The notes under the pieces are model-generated. The model was not told the DNA's origin, made no database searches, and worked only from the letters and a program-made list of their open reading frames with translations. The position numbers and the translations under genes are program-made. Positions 8,327 to 16,045 of a stretch of 64,000 bases of DNA are shown piece after piece. The stretch is from AC-49 sp963817035. Its GTDB lineage: Bacteria; Actinomycetota; Thermoleophilia; Solirubrobacterales; Solirubrobacteraceae. The stretch is from NCBI GenBank assembly GCA_963817035.1, contig CAWFMM010000004.1:1798001-1862000 (forward strand), written 5' to 3'. Positions within the stretch are counted from its first letter, which is position 1. Every line of letters begins with the position of its first letter.

Positions 8327-10443
8327 CGCGTGTGGCTGTTCCCGGGCTTGCACGCCGCGTGCTGGCCGAACCAGTGGTTGAGCATCAGGCAGACGGCGGG
8401 AGCGGCAGCCTCGGCGCCGAAGCCGCCTTGCTCGATCGTCATGGCGATCACGATCGGCTTGCGGTTCGCGCCCTGGGAGTCGTAGGAGTACGCGACGTAC
8501 CAGGATTGGTCATGCTCGACCTGGGCGTTGGCGGGACCGTAGAACCTCTGGGCCGTGCCGGTCTTGCCGTAGACCGGGAACCGGTCCTGGTTCCAGCCGG
8601 CGAAGACCGTACCCGACGTGCCGTCGGGCTGGCTGGCCGCTTCGTGCAGGCCCTCAAGGATCAGGTTGCGATAGTCGGGGTTCATCGCGATGTGGTGCGC
8701 CGGCGGCGGGCTGATCTGGCGCAGCTCGCGGCCCTCGGAGTCCAGCAGCGTCCTGGCGACGTGTGGGGTGATGACTGTGCCGCCGTTGGCCAGCGCCGAG
8801 TAGGCGACGGCCATCTGCAGCGGGCTGGCCTGGAGATCGCCCTGCCCGGTGGCCAGATTGACCTCGTCACCGACCGACCACGCGCGCTTGTCGGAGATGA
8901 CGCAGTCCGGTGGGCATCTGTTGTGGTGCACCTTCTCGTAATCGATCTCCTCCTGGCGCACCTTCCGCCGCCACGCCCTGTCGGGTACGGTCCCCGTCGC
9001 CTCGCCCGGAAGATCGATGCCCGTCGTATTGGCGAGCCCGAGCCGCCGGGCCCAGCGCTGCAGCGGCTGGTGCGGGAGCTTGTTGAGCCACTGGCCGAGG
9101 CTGTAGAAGTACACGTCCGAGGACACCTTCAAGGCGTCGACCAGATCGACGCTGCCGGCCGCGATCGGGTGCGCACTGGACGAGCCGGCATCGCAGAAGG
9201 CCTTCTTGGCGATCGTGATGCATCCGGGATCGTCGATCAGCTGGTCGGGGGTGACGACGCCGGTCGACAGCGCGGCGAGCGCGGTGATCGGCTTGAACGT
9301 CGATCCCGTCGGATAGACGCTCGTGATCGCCCGGTTGAGCAGCGGCGAGCCGCTGTTCTTGCCGAAGAGCCGGTTGTAGCGCGTCTGGGAGATCGTCCGG
9401 GCCAGCTCCTTCGGCCGGTACGTCGGCGCCGAGCCCATCGCGAGGACCTGGCCGTTGGTCGGGTCCAGGGCCACGAACGCGCCGGCGACGCCGGGGTTGG
9501 CCAGCGCCTGCGCGTCGCGCATCCCCTGTTCCAGCGCGTCCTGCCCTGCACGCTGCAGCCCGCCGTCGATCGTCAGCTGGACGACGTCGCCGGCCAGCGG
9601 CCTGTGCGGCGTCCTCGGGCTGCCCTTCGGGTTGCCCTGGGCGTCGACGACGTAGCGCTGGACCCCGTTGGTGCCGCGCAGGTAGTGGTCGTACTCGCCC
9701 TCGATCCCGGTCTGCCCGATCGCCGTACCGGCGAGCACGCCGTGGAACGACGGGTCGAGCAGCTGCTTCTTCGTGATCTGGCCGACCGTCCCCATCAGCT
9801 GCGCCGCGAGGTCGCCCTTGGGGTAGTCGCGTACCGGGGCCAGCGCCGGTGGATCGATCGACGGGAACTGCGCCTGGCGCTCGAGCAGGTAGTTGCGCTC
9901 GCTGGCCGGGACGCCGATCTTGATCGTCACCGCCGCGTAGGGCAGCTGCACCAGCGACCTGATGATCGTCTCCTGAATATCGGCGGGCTTCTCCCCGATC
10001 ACATGACCGAGCCGGGTCAGCTCCTTGGCCAGGGCGGGCGTCTTGGGCGGCGGGATCGGGATCGGCGCACGACGCTGGCCCTTGGGTAGAGCGTCGCGCG
10101 TGACGACATCCTGCACCCACTTGGCGGCCGCCTGGCGCTCGGCGTCCGGGAGCCGGCTCGGGCTGATCTGGATCACCGTCGCCTGGGTGCTGGTGACGAG
10201 GATCCTGCCGTTGCGGTCGAGGATCGAGCCGCGCGGCGCGGGCAGCTGCAGGTTGCGCACGCGGTTGTCGGTCGCCTGCGCGCGGTACTGATCGCCGGAG
10301 AGCACCTGGAGGTACCAGAGGCGGAAGAAGATGATCGCGAACATCACGAACGCGACGACGCCGAGCATCGCCACGCGCATCGCCAGCTGCGGCGTCACCG
10401 GCAGCGAGCGGTCGTGCGTGACGGGATCGAGGCGCTCGATCAC
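8323..10443 (-). CDS. mrdA: Penicillin-binding protein 2 (class B transpeptidase)
   Basis: Elongation-specific peptidoglycan transpeptidase that works with RodA. The 706-aa protein has a short cytoplasmic start, one membrane anchor (AMLGVVAFVMFAIIFFRLW, about 25-43), the PBP dimer/pedestal region beginning at LPAPRGSILDRNGRILV, and the penicillin-binding domain. Active-site motifs are TGSTFKP with Ser at about 381 (SxxK), KVSSDVYFY (SxD form of the second motif) and YGKTGTAQ (KTG). The GTG start at 10443 overlaps the mreD stop (GTGA), matching the coupling seen throughout the cluster. Confidence 0.95.
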   Translation of the reverse strand: MIERLDPVTHDRSLPVTPQLAMRVAMLGVVAFVMFAIIFFRLWYLQVLSGDQYRAQATDNRVRNLQLPAPRGSILDRNGRILVTSTQATVIQISPSRLPDAERQAAAKWVQDVVTRDALPKGQRRAPIPIPPPKTPALAKELTRLGHVIGEKPADIQETIIRSLVQLPYAAVTIKIGVPASERNYLLERQAQFPSIDPPALAPVRDYPKGDLAAQLMGTVGQITKKQLLDPSFHGVLAGTAIGQTGIEGEYDHYLRGTNGVQRYVVDAQGNPKGSPRTPHRPLAGDVVQLTIDGGLQRAGQDALEQGMRDAQALANPGVAGAFVALDPTNGQVLAMGSAPTYRPKELARTISQTRYNRLFGKNSGSPLLNRAITSVYPTGSTFKPITALAALSTGVVTPDQLIDDPGCITIAKKAFCDAGSSSAHPIAAGSVDLVDALKVSSDVYFYSLGQWLNKLPHQPLQRWARRLGLANTTGIDLPGEATGTVPDRAWRRKVRQEEIDYEKVHHNRCPPDCVISDKRAWSVGDEVNLATGQGDLQASPLQMAVAYSALANGGTVITPHVARTLLDSEGRELRQISPPPAHHIAMNPDYRNLILEGLHEAASQPDGTSGTVFAGWNQDRFPVYGKTGTAQRFYGPANAQVEHDQSWYVAYSYDSQGANRKPIVIAMTIEQGGFGAEAAAPAVCLMLNHWFGQHAACKPGNSHTR

Positions 10444-11000
10444 GGGCGGGAGAGCGGGCTCAGGCCGCCGGTCGTGTAGGCGCGGCGCCGGCGCCGGCGC
10501 GGGTCCTCGGGCAGGTCGGCGAGCAGCATCCGGCGCACGAGCGCGTAGACCGGCATCGAGATCGCCGTGTTGACGAGGATCGTCACCGCGATCTGGCGCA
10601 GCAGATCGAGGCTCACCGGGGCGTTGACGCCGAGCAGGATGTGCATCACCGCGACGCCGATCGTCCACATGGCGGTCGCCACGGCACCGGCCGCCATCGG
10701 GGTCAGCGCCGCCTGCGGGTCACGCAGCTCGCGCAGCCGGCCGATCGCGTAGCCGACGACGGTCAGCACGAGCGAAGACAGGCCCAGCGTCTGCACGAGC
10801 GAGAAGTCGAGGAACAGGCCGACGGCGAAGCCGAAACAGGCGCCGGTCACCGAGCCGCACAGCAGCGCGACGCTCATCACGACGAGCGGCGACAGGTCGA
10901 CGGTCCGGTTGAGCAGCGGGATCTGCGAGACGATCGAGATCTGCAGCAGCGTCACGAGGATCGCGACGCCGAGCAGCCGGGCGATCAGGCGCGGGCTCAC
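10440..11000 (-). CDS. mreD: Rod shape-determining protein MreD
   Basis: Small polytopic membrane protein of the elongasome, 186 aa, with about five membrane segments (LLGVAILVTLLQISIVSQIPLL and later ones) and the MreD-type VDLSPLVVMSVALLCGSVTGACFGFAVGLFLDF stretch. I chose GTG at 11000 because it gives the same four-base overlap (GTGA) with the mreC stop as the other junctions here; an ATG nine bases upstream (11009) would add three residues and is an equal alternative. The gene lies between mreC and mrdA in the usual order. Confidence 0.9.
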   Translation of the reverse strand: MSPRLIARLLGVAILVTLLQISIVSQIPLLNRTVDLSPLVVMSVALLCGSVTGACFGFAVGLFLDFSLVQTLGLSSLVLTVVGYAIGRLRELRDPQAALTPMAAGAVATAMWTIGVAVMHILLGVNAPVSLDLLRQIAVTILVNTAISMPVYALVRRMLLADLPEDPRRRRRRAYTTGGLSPLSRP

Positions 11001-11887
11001 GTCTGACACGCGTTGCTCGCCTTCCCGTTCGTCCGCCGCAGCACCTGCACGTTCTGCACGCGCTGGAGGTTGACGAGCGGCGCCACGTGGACGACCTGAT
11101 TGGTCGTGCCGGCGTTGTCGACCCGCGTGACCCGGCCGATCGGGATGTCCGTCGGGAACAGGGAGTCGACCTTGACCGAGCAGATGCCCGACGTCGCGAT
11201 GATGTCGCCGCGGTTGAAGGGGTCGTCGCGCTGGGTGTACTTGTAGGTCAGGTCGCCCGGCTGCCCGACCGTCGGCAGCACTCCGCCGCGGCTGACGCCG
11301 GTGGCGACGTCCTTCGCCGACACGAACGACGCCTGGTCGGTGATCAGCCTCACCTGCGCGCCATCGTGCCAGGCCGCGCTGATCTGCCCGATGAGCGCGC
11401 CGCCGTGATCGTCGGCGCCGATCACCGGCATGCCCGTGCGAACGCCGTCGCCGGTGCCCGTGTTGATGTTGAGCGTCGAATCCCAGACACTCGCCGACGC
11501 GGCGAGCACCGACGCCGAGACCGGGTCGTTGTCGCCCAGTCCAGCGTTGAGATCGACCGCCTTGATCCCCCCGAGCTGCAGAGCCTGGTGGTACTTGGAG
11601 GCCATCTCGACGTTCTGCTTGATCAGCGCGTTGTTGCGCTCACGCAGCCCCTTGACCTGGCCCTTGGCATGGAACGTGTCACCGACCCAGTTGAAGAGGT
11701 TGCGCACCGGCGACAGCGCACGGTTGGCCACGTTCTCGATCGGGGAGACCACGTCCAACACGCCACCCTGGATGGCGTGCAGGCTTCCCCCTCCGCTCTC
11801 GCCGAAATAGGCGGTGAGCAGGATCAGGGAGCAGGCAACGAGCAGGCCGAGAACTGTCCGCCTACGGCGGACCGTCTTGTCGTACAC
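10997..11887 (-). CDS. mreC: Rod shape-determining protein MreC
   Basis: Bitopic protein linking cytoplasmic MreB to the periplasmic PBP2/RodA complex. The 296 aa comprise a basic start (YDKTVRRRRTV), one membrane helix (LGLLVACSLILLTAYFG), a coiled-coil stretch (KGQVKGLRERNNALIKQNVEMASKYHQAL) and two beta domains containing GMPVIGADDHGGALIGQI and DIIATSGICSVKVDSLFPTDIPIGRV, which fit the MreC core. The start is ATG 11887, 36 nt after the mreB stop. Confidence 0.95.
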   Translation of the reverse strand: MYDKTVRRRRTVLGLLVACSLILLTAYFGESGGGSLHAIQGGVLDVVSPIENVANRALSPVRNLFNWVGDTFHAKGQVKGLRERNNALIKQNVEMASKYHQALQLGGIKAVDLNAGLGDNDPVSASVLAASASVWDSTLNINTGTGDGVRTGMPVIGADDHGGALIGQISAAWHDGAQVRLITDQASFVSAKDVATGVSRGGVLPTVGQPGDLTYKYTQRDDPFNRGDIIATSGICSVKVDSLFPTDIPIGRVTRVDNAGTTNQVVHVAPLVNLQRVQNVQVLRRTNGKASNACQT

Positions 11888-11923
11888 GTGGGTTGAGTCT
11901 CCAAAGTCTTGAGGTTCGGCGCG

Positions 11924-12973
11924 CTAGGTGCGGCGGCGTCGACGACGTGAATTCTTGTTGGCGCGGTGGATGACCTCGAATTCCTCGAGGCTGCGACCGC
12001 TGCCGACCGCCACACAGGTGAGCGGCGATTCGGCCAGGTGGGCCGGCATCTGGGTCTCCTCGCGCAGTCGCGCGTCGAGTCCCTGGAGGAGTGAACCACC
12101 ACCGGCAAGCATGATTCCACGGTCCATGATGTCGGATGCGAGCTCCGGAGGGGTCCGGTCGAGCGTTTCCTTGACCGCGTCGATGATCTGCGACAGCGGC
12201 TCCTCGAGCGCCAGACGGATCTCCTCGGAGGTCAGAACGACGGTTTTGGGCAGGCCCGAGACCATGTCGCGGCCGCGAATCTCGGCCTGGACCTCCTCCT
12301 CCATCTTGAACGCCGAGCCGATCTCCAGCTTGACCTCCTCCGCGGTCTGCTGGCCGATCAGAAGCTTGTACTCGCGCTTGGCGTAGTTGATGATCGCCTC
12401 GTCCAATTCGTCTCCTCCGACGCGAATGGATTGCGAGACGACGATCCCGCCGAGCGAGATCACGGCGACCTCGGACGTGCCGCCACCGATGTCGACGACC
12501 ATCGAGCCGGTCGGCTCGCCGACCGGCAGCCCGGCGCCGATCGCGGCGGCCATCGGCTCCTCGATCAGATAGGCCTGGCGCGCGCCGGCGCTCAGGCACG
12601 CCTCCTCGACCGCGCGCTTCTCGACGCCGGTGACGCCCGACGGGACGCAGACGACGACGCGCGGATGGGCGAAGCGGCTCTGGTGCACCTTCTGGATGAA
12701 GTGGCGCAGCATCTGCTCGGTCACGTCGAAGTCGGCGATGACGCCGTCCTTGAGCGGCCGGATCGCCTTGATCGTGCCCGGCGTGCGGCCGAGCATGCGC
12801 TTGGCCTCGATCCCGACGGCGTGCACCTCACCGGTCCGCGAGTCGATCGCGACCACGCTCGGCTCGCTCAGCATGATGCCGCGCCCACGCACGTAGACGA
12901 GCGTGTTGGCCGTGCCGAGATCGACCGCCATATCGCGGCCGCCGAACCCGTTGAAGTAGCTGAAGACGCCCAT
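11924..12973 (-). CDS. mreB: Rod shape-determining actin homologue MreB
   Basis: Bacterial actin that organises lateral wall synthesis. The 349-aa product begins with the membrane-facing MGVFSYFNGFGGRDMAVDLG and has the actin-fold phosphate loops DLGTANTLVYV and VVDIGGGTSEVAVISLGG, plus the adenosine motif IMLAGGGSLLQGLD. Length and motifs are typical. It is the first gene of the minus-strand elongation cluster. About 226 nt upstream of it (to the next gene at 13200) must carry the operon promoter. Confidence 0.97.
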   Translation of the reverse strand: MGVFSYFNGFGGRDMAVDLGTANTLVYVRGRGIMLSEPSVVAIDSRTGEVHAVGIEAKRMLGRTPGTIKAIRPLKDGVIADFDVTEQMLRHFIQKVHQSRFAHPRVVVCVPSGVTGVEKRAVEEACLSAGARQAYLIEEPMAAAIGAGLPVGEPTGSMVVDIGGGTSEVAVISLGGIVVSQSIRVGGDELDEAIINYAKREYKLLIGQQTAEEVKLEIGSAFKMEEEVQAEIRGRDMVSGLPKTVVLTSEEIRLALEEPLSQIIDAVKETLDRTPPELASDIMDRGIMLAGGGSLLQGLDARLREETQMPAHLAESPLTCVAVGSGRSLEEFEVIHRANKNSRRRRRRT

Positions 12974-13199
12974 GCTTGTGTGAGCGGAGGCCGGGAAGCC
13001 CGCGCTCAGGCGGGCAGTCTACCTGAGGGCGTGCGGCGGCCTTCCAGCACGGTCGCTCGATTGCACGCGCAGATTTCGCTGCAAATCGTGGATAACAGCC
13101 GGCTCGGGAGCGGGTTGCGTCTCGCTCGCCGCGCACCGCCCGACGGCAAGGTCATCTCGGAGCTGAGTCCCGTCCGAGAGGGCCTCCGGCGCCGGTCAC
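12974..13199 (-). promoter_or_regulatory. Upstream region of the mre operon
   Basis: Non-coding 226 nt between mreB and the next minus-strand gene. It presumably holds the mre promoter. It contains an AT-richer patch around 13070-13096 with a GATTT-N6-AAATC inverted repeat and one 8/9 match to a DnaA box on the minus strand (TTATCCACG). No convincing -35/-10 pair could be assigned by eye. Confidence 0.35.
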
Positions 13200-13754
13200 T
13201 CATTTTTCGCGGCGCGGTGAAGGCCGACTTGCGGCCATTGCGGGCGTACGGGGGCTGGTGTGCTCGAGCCAGAGTCGGGGCGCGAGAAATGCGGTGCGGG
13301 CGAGAACTTCGGCCAGCGCCATGAGGATCAGGCAGGTGGCCCAGGTCTGTGTGCCGGTGATGTGATGGGCGGTATCGAAGGCTTCGATGTGCGGATAGCC
13401 CCCGTGTTCGGCGTAGAGCTCGAAAGCAAGTCTGCTCCCGGTGCCAAGCACCCACAGCAGGGCAACCAGACCGGTGGCGCGCACGATGAGCCGCCCGTCC
13501 TGGCGGGCATAGACCGGCGACAGCCAACCACATGCTCCTCCCAACGCTGCTCCGGCGACAACGCCGGAGACGACGAGCGCAACGTTGTCGCCGCCGGTCG
13601 GGTACCCGTGCAGGTAGGTGGTCGCCGCCCAGACAACCGCGGCGATGGGCCAACTCAGGCCAAACCAGGTGAGGCGACGGCCGCGCAGCTGGCGCAGCAC
13701 GCTCGCCACGAGCAAGATGTTGATGGCGTAGTCGGTCGCGGACATCTCCATCAT
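13200..13754 (-). CDS. Predicted polytopic membrane protein, divergent from a MarR-type regulator
   Basis: A 184-aa protein with about five hydrophobic segments (NILLVASVLRQL, LSWPIAAVVWAATTYL, VALVVSGVVAGAALGGACGWL, ATGLVALLWVLGTGSRLAFEL and TWATCLILMALAEVLARTAFL) and a basic Pro/Arg/Ser-rich cytoplasmic tail. I do not recognise the family. Three in-frame ATGs occur at 13754, 13751 and 13745; I list the longest form. The start lies only four bases from a perfect palindrome shared with the divergent regulator, so this gene is probably its target. An integral-membrane transporter or stress protein would fit, but function is unassigned. Confidence 0.7.
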   Translation of the reverse strand: MMEMSATDYAINILLVASVLRQLRGRRLTWFGLSWPIAAVVWAATTYLHGYPTGGDNVALVVSGVVAGAALGGACGWLSPVYARQDGRLIVRATGLVALLWVLGTGSRLAFELYAEHGGYPHIEAFDTAHHITGTQTWATCLILMALAEVLARTAFLAPRLWLEHTSPRTPAMAASRPSPRREK

Positions 13755-13758
13755 TATA

Positions 13759-13779
13759 GATACATCGTAACGATGTATC
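13759..13779. promoter_or_regulatory. Perfect palindromic operator between the membrane protein and MarR-type genes
   Basis: GATACATCG-TAA-CGATGTATC is a perfect inverted repeat with nine-base arms and a three-base centre. It lies in the 47-nt space between divergent start codons. A further half-site (ATGTATC) occurs at about 13787-13793, closer to the regulator start. Size, symmetry and position match MarR-family operators, which would give autoregulation plus control of the membrane protein. Confidence 0.75.
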
Positions 13780-13801
13780 AATAGTGATGTATCATGTGCC
13801 C

Positions 13802-14263
13802 ATGGACGCCGGACAGCTACACAAGTTGGCACGGGCGTTGCGCGAACTGGCGCTGGATGCCACGACGGACGCGAGCGAGGGTCGCCCCAATGCAGCCGAA
13901 ACCTTGGTTGCGACCGACGTCTTCGAACACTCACCGACCACGGTCGGTGAGATCGTGCATCGCACCGGGGTCGTGCAGAGCCAGGTGTCGGCAATCGCCG
14001 CGGCGCTGCACCAAGCGGGTGTCGTCGCCCGTGAGCCCGATCCGCACGACCGTCGTCGAACCCTGATCGTCGTCCCGTCGCGTGCGCGAAAGGTCTACGG
14101 GACGGACCGTGGGCGGCGCGACATCCACGAGGCGCTGCGCACCTACCTCGCCGACCATGGACTGGCCGCAAACGCCCGGGAGGTGAAGCAGGTGGTCGGC
14201 CTACTCGCCCAGCTCAGCGAACGGCTGGGAATCGCCAACCGTCCGGATGCGAGGGGCCGATGA
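13802..14263 (+). CDS. MarR-type winged-helix transcriptional regulator
   Basis: A 153-aa DNA-binding protein. The winged-helix region is TVGEIVHRTGVVQSQVSAIAAALHQAGVVAREPDPHDRRRTLIVVPSRA, with the recognition helix around QSQVSAIAAAL and the DxRR wing typical of MarR proteins. Flanking helices would form the dimer interface. The start is ATG 13802 (MDAGQLHKLARALREL); an upstream in-frame GTG at 13784 would add six residues running into the operator. No clear Shine-Dalgarno sequence precedes the ATG, so it may be leaderless. Likely autorepressor through the 21-bp palindrome just upstream. Confidence 0.82.
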   Translation: MDAGQLHKLARALRELALDATTDASEGRPNAAETLVATDVFEHSPTTVGEIVHRTGVVQSQVSAIAAALHQAGVVAREPDPHDRRRTLIVVPSRARKVYGTDRGRRDIHEALRTYLADHGLAANAREVKQVVGLLAQLSERLGIANRPDARGR

Positions 14264-14281
14264 AGCCACAGCACGACCCGT

Positions 14282-14824
14282 CTAGACGAACAACTCGGGG
14301 GCCAGTTCCGACAGGGTGGTGACCGGCAGCCCGACGACGTTGAGGTAGTCGCCGAGGATCTGCGTGACGAGCAGCGCGCCGCGCCCCTGGATCGCGTAGC
14401 CGCCGGCGCGCTCGCGCCATTCTCCGCACGCGACGTAGCGCTCCAGCAACGGCTCGTCGATCTCGCGGAACGTGACATGGGTGACCGCGCAGTCGACGCG
14501 CTCGCGGTCAGAGTCGACCAGCGCGACGCCGCTGATCACCTCGTGCGAGCGCCCTGACAGGGCGCGGAGCGTCTCGCGCGCAGCATCCGGCGTCGGCGGC
14601 TTGCCCCAGATCCGCCCCTCGGTGGCGACGATCGTGTCGACGCCGAGTGCCACCTCGCCGGGCCCGGGCGCCGCCGCGCGCGCCTTGCGCAAGGCGTTCT
14701 CGCGCACCACCTCGGCTGGCCGGCCGCATTCGAGCTCGGGCGCGTCGGTCGGACGCACCACGAACTCGACCCCGAGCTGCTCGAGGATCGCGCGCCGCTG
14801 CGGCGAGCGTGAGGCGAGGATCAG
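14282..14824 (-). CDS. maf: Maf-family nucleotide pyrophosphatase with apparent CTG start
   Basis: Maf proteins hydrolyse non-canonical or canonical NTPs to NMPs and are linked to septum control. The frame carries the full family signature: LILASRSPQRRAILEQLGVEFVV at the N-terminus, GVDTIVATEGRIWGKP in the centre (catalytic Asp) and GGYAIQGRGALLV near the end. No ATG, GTG or TTG exists between an in-frame stop at 14873-14875 and the SRSP substrate motif. The only position that keeps the motif is CTG at 14824, which overlaps the ndk stop (CTGA) exactly as other genes here overlap by ATGA/GTGA. The next GTG (14761) would delete the active-site loop. About 180 aa, the normal size. Confidence 0.85.
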   Translation of the reverse strand: MILASRSPQRRAILEQLGVEFVVRPTDAPELECGRPAEVVRENALRKARAAAPGPGEVALGVDTIVATEGRIWGKPPTPDAARETLRALSGRSHEVISGVALVDSDRERVDCAVTHVTFREIDEPLLERYVACGEWRERAGGYAIQGRGALLVTQILGDYLNVVGLPVTTLSELAPELFV

Positions 14825-15225
14825 AGTCCGGGAAACCAGATCGCGATCTCTCGCGCGGCCGACTCGTCCGCGTCAGAGCCGTGGACCATGTTCTTGCCGA
14901 CCTCGATCGCGAAATCGCCGCGGATCGAGCCGGTGGCCGCCTCGAGCGGGTTTGTGGCGCCGATCAGCTGGCGCGCCGCCTTGACGACGTCGGTGCCCTC
15001 GAGCACGAGCGCGACGAGCGGCGCCGAGGTGATGAAGTCGACGAGCTCGCCGAAGAACGGGCGCTCGGAGTGCTCGGCGTAGTGGATCTCCGCGATCTCA
15101 CGGGTCGCGGTCATGTGCGCCATTGCCACGATGCGCAATCCCTTGCGCTCAAAGCGGGCGAGGATCTCGCCGGTCAGGCCGCGCGCGAACGCGTCGGGCT
15201 TGACCAGGATCAGGGTCCGGTCCAT
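14821..15225 (-). CDS. ndk: Nucleoside diphosphate kinase
   Basis: Transfers the gamma phosphate of ATP to NDPs through a phosphohistidine. The 134-aa protein has MDRTLILVKPDAFARGLTGEILARFERKGLRI and the active-site stretch NMVHGSDADESAAREIAIWF containing the catalytic His (N-x-x-H-G-S-D). Length is typical of a hexameric NDK. It follows the zinc-ribbon gene by about 24 nt, and its stop overlaps the CTG start of maf, so NTP balancing and NTP clean-up are coupled in translation. Confidence 0.97.
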   Translation of the reverse strand: MDRTLILVKPDAFARGLTGEILARFERKGLRIVAMAHMTATREIAEIHYAEHSERPFFGELVDFITSAPLVALVLEGTDVVKAARQLIGATNPLEAATGSIRGDFAIEVGKNMVHGSDADESAAREIAIWFPGL

Positions 15226-15249
15226 CTGGGGCCTTTCGGTCGGTGCAGG

Positions 15250-15903
15250 TCAGGAACTGGGCTCGGAGCCGATCGGCTCCTCGCTCGTCGTCGAACGATT
15301 GCGGCGCCGGCGCTTGGGCGAATCGGAATCCAGTGCCTCGGTCGCGTCGTCAGCGGAAGAAGAGTTGGCGCCGATGTCGTCGACCACGGTCGGCGGTGGC
15401 ACCGAGGCCTCGTCGCGGGTCGACGAGCGCCGGCGACGCGCTCGCGTCGGTGTCCGCGCGCCGACCTCGGTTTCGCAGTAGGGGCACAGCTTCCAGTCGG
15501 GGTGCAGTGGCCTGGCGCAGTTGACGCATGCGTCCTTGAGCTTCTGCATGCAGCTCGGGCAGCGCAGGAAGTCCTTGTCGACCTCGTGGTCGCAGTGCGG
15601 GCACAGCAGGTACTCGAACTGGTGCAGCCGCGCCTCGGCCGCCTGCATCTCCATCTCGCGCTCGCGGATGTCCTCGAGGAACTCCGGCGGGCGCACGATC
15701 ATGTAGACCAGCGTGCCCGCGTAGGGGAACAGCGAGGCGAGGGTCGCGCAGCCGACGAGCATCTTGTCCTCCACGCGCCGACGGGCGTCGGAGAACGTGT
15801 AGTAGATCAGCGCCAGCCAGATGACGATCAGGAAAAGGATCACGAGCTGGACGGCCGTGTTCAGGCCAGAGTTCGTGATCCCGAAGTAAGCGGGAACGGG
15901 CAT
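15250..15903 (-). CDS. Membrane protein with double zinc ribbon
   Basis: A 217-aa protein with two N-terminal hydrophobic segments (AVQLVILFLIVIWLALIYYTF and MLVGCATLASLFPYAGTLVYMIV), a short helical linker, then a double zinc ribbon of CxxC pairs: LLCPHCDHEV, LRCPSCMQKL, ACVNCARPL and LCPYCETEV. The last 70 residues are low-complexity, Arg/Ser/Asp-rich and probably disordered. Such proteins are frequent in this lineage, but a molecular role is not established. It lies between the ABC transporter genes and ndk on one strand with gaps of about 25 nt, so it is likely co-transcribed. Confidence 0.8.
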   Translation of the reverse strand: MPVPAYFGITNSGLNTAVQLVILFLIVIWLALIYYTFSDARRRVEDKMLVGCATLASLFPYAGTLVYMIVRPPEFLEDIREREMEMQAAEARLHQFEYLLCPHCDHEVDKDFLRCPSCMQKLKDACVNCARPLHPDWKLCPYCETEVGARTPTRARRRRSSTRDEASVPPPTVVDDIGANSSSADDATEALDSDSPKRRRRNRSTTSEEPIGSEPSS

Positions 15904-15928
15904 CGGTCGGGAAGGCTAGTGGTTGGAC

Positions 15929-16045
15929 CTACAGGAAGAGTCGCCCGAAGCCGTAGCCGATGCCGAAGAAGACTAGGACGACGAGCGCGACGACGACCGC
16001 GACGAACGCGACCATGCTGAGAAATGAGGGCCCGTCGTCGTTCAT
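15929..16045 (-). CDS. 38-aa single-span membrane peptide in the ABC transporter operon
   Basis: A short gene whose ATG shares one base with the ATPase stop (TGATG), a classic coupled junction. The product is MNDDGPSFLSMVAFVAVVV followed by ALVVLVFFGIGYGFGRLFL: an acidic start, one membrane helix of about 20 residues and a short basic, aromatic end. The tight coupling and clean helix argue for a real gene. It might be a small regulatory subunit of the transporter, but there is no direct evidence. It is followed by the zinc-ribbon membrane gene 25 nt downstream. Confidence 0.65.
   Translation of the reverse strand: MNDDGPSFLSMVAFVAVVVALVVLVFFGIGYGFGRLFL

Noticed and set aside
8332..10089. Long plus-strand open frame opposite mrdA
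   Set aside because: Low-complexity Arg/Asp/Gly-rich shadow of the real minus-strand gene; the same effect explains long antisense frames across the window.
13087..13095. DnaA box-like TTATCCACG on the minus strand upstream of mreB
   Set aside because: A single 8/9 match; no cluster of boxes, no AT-rich unwinding zone and no dnaA/dnaN/gyrB genes, so not an origin.
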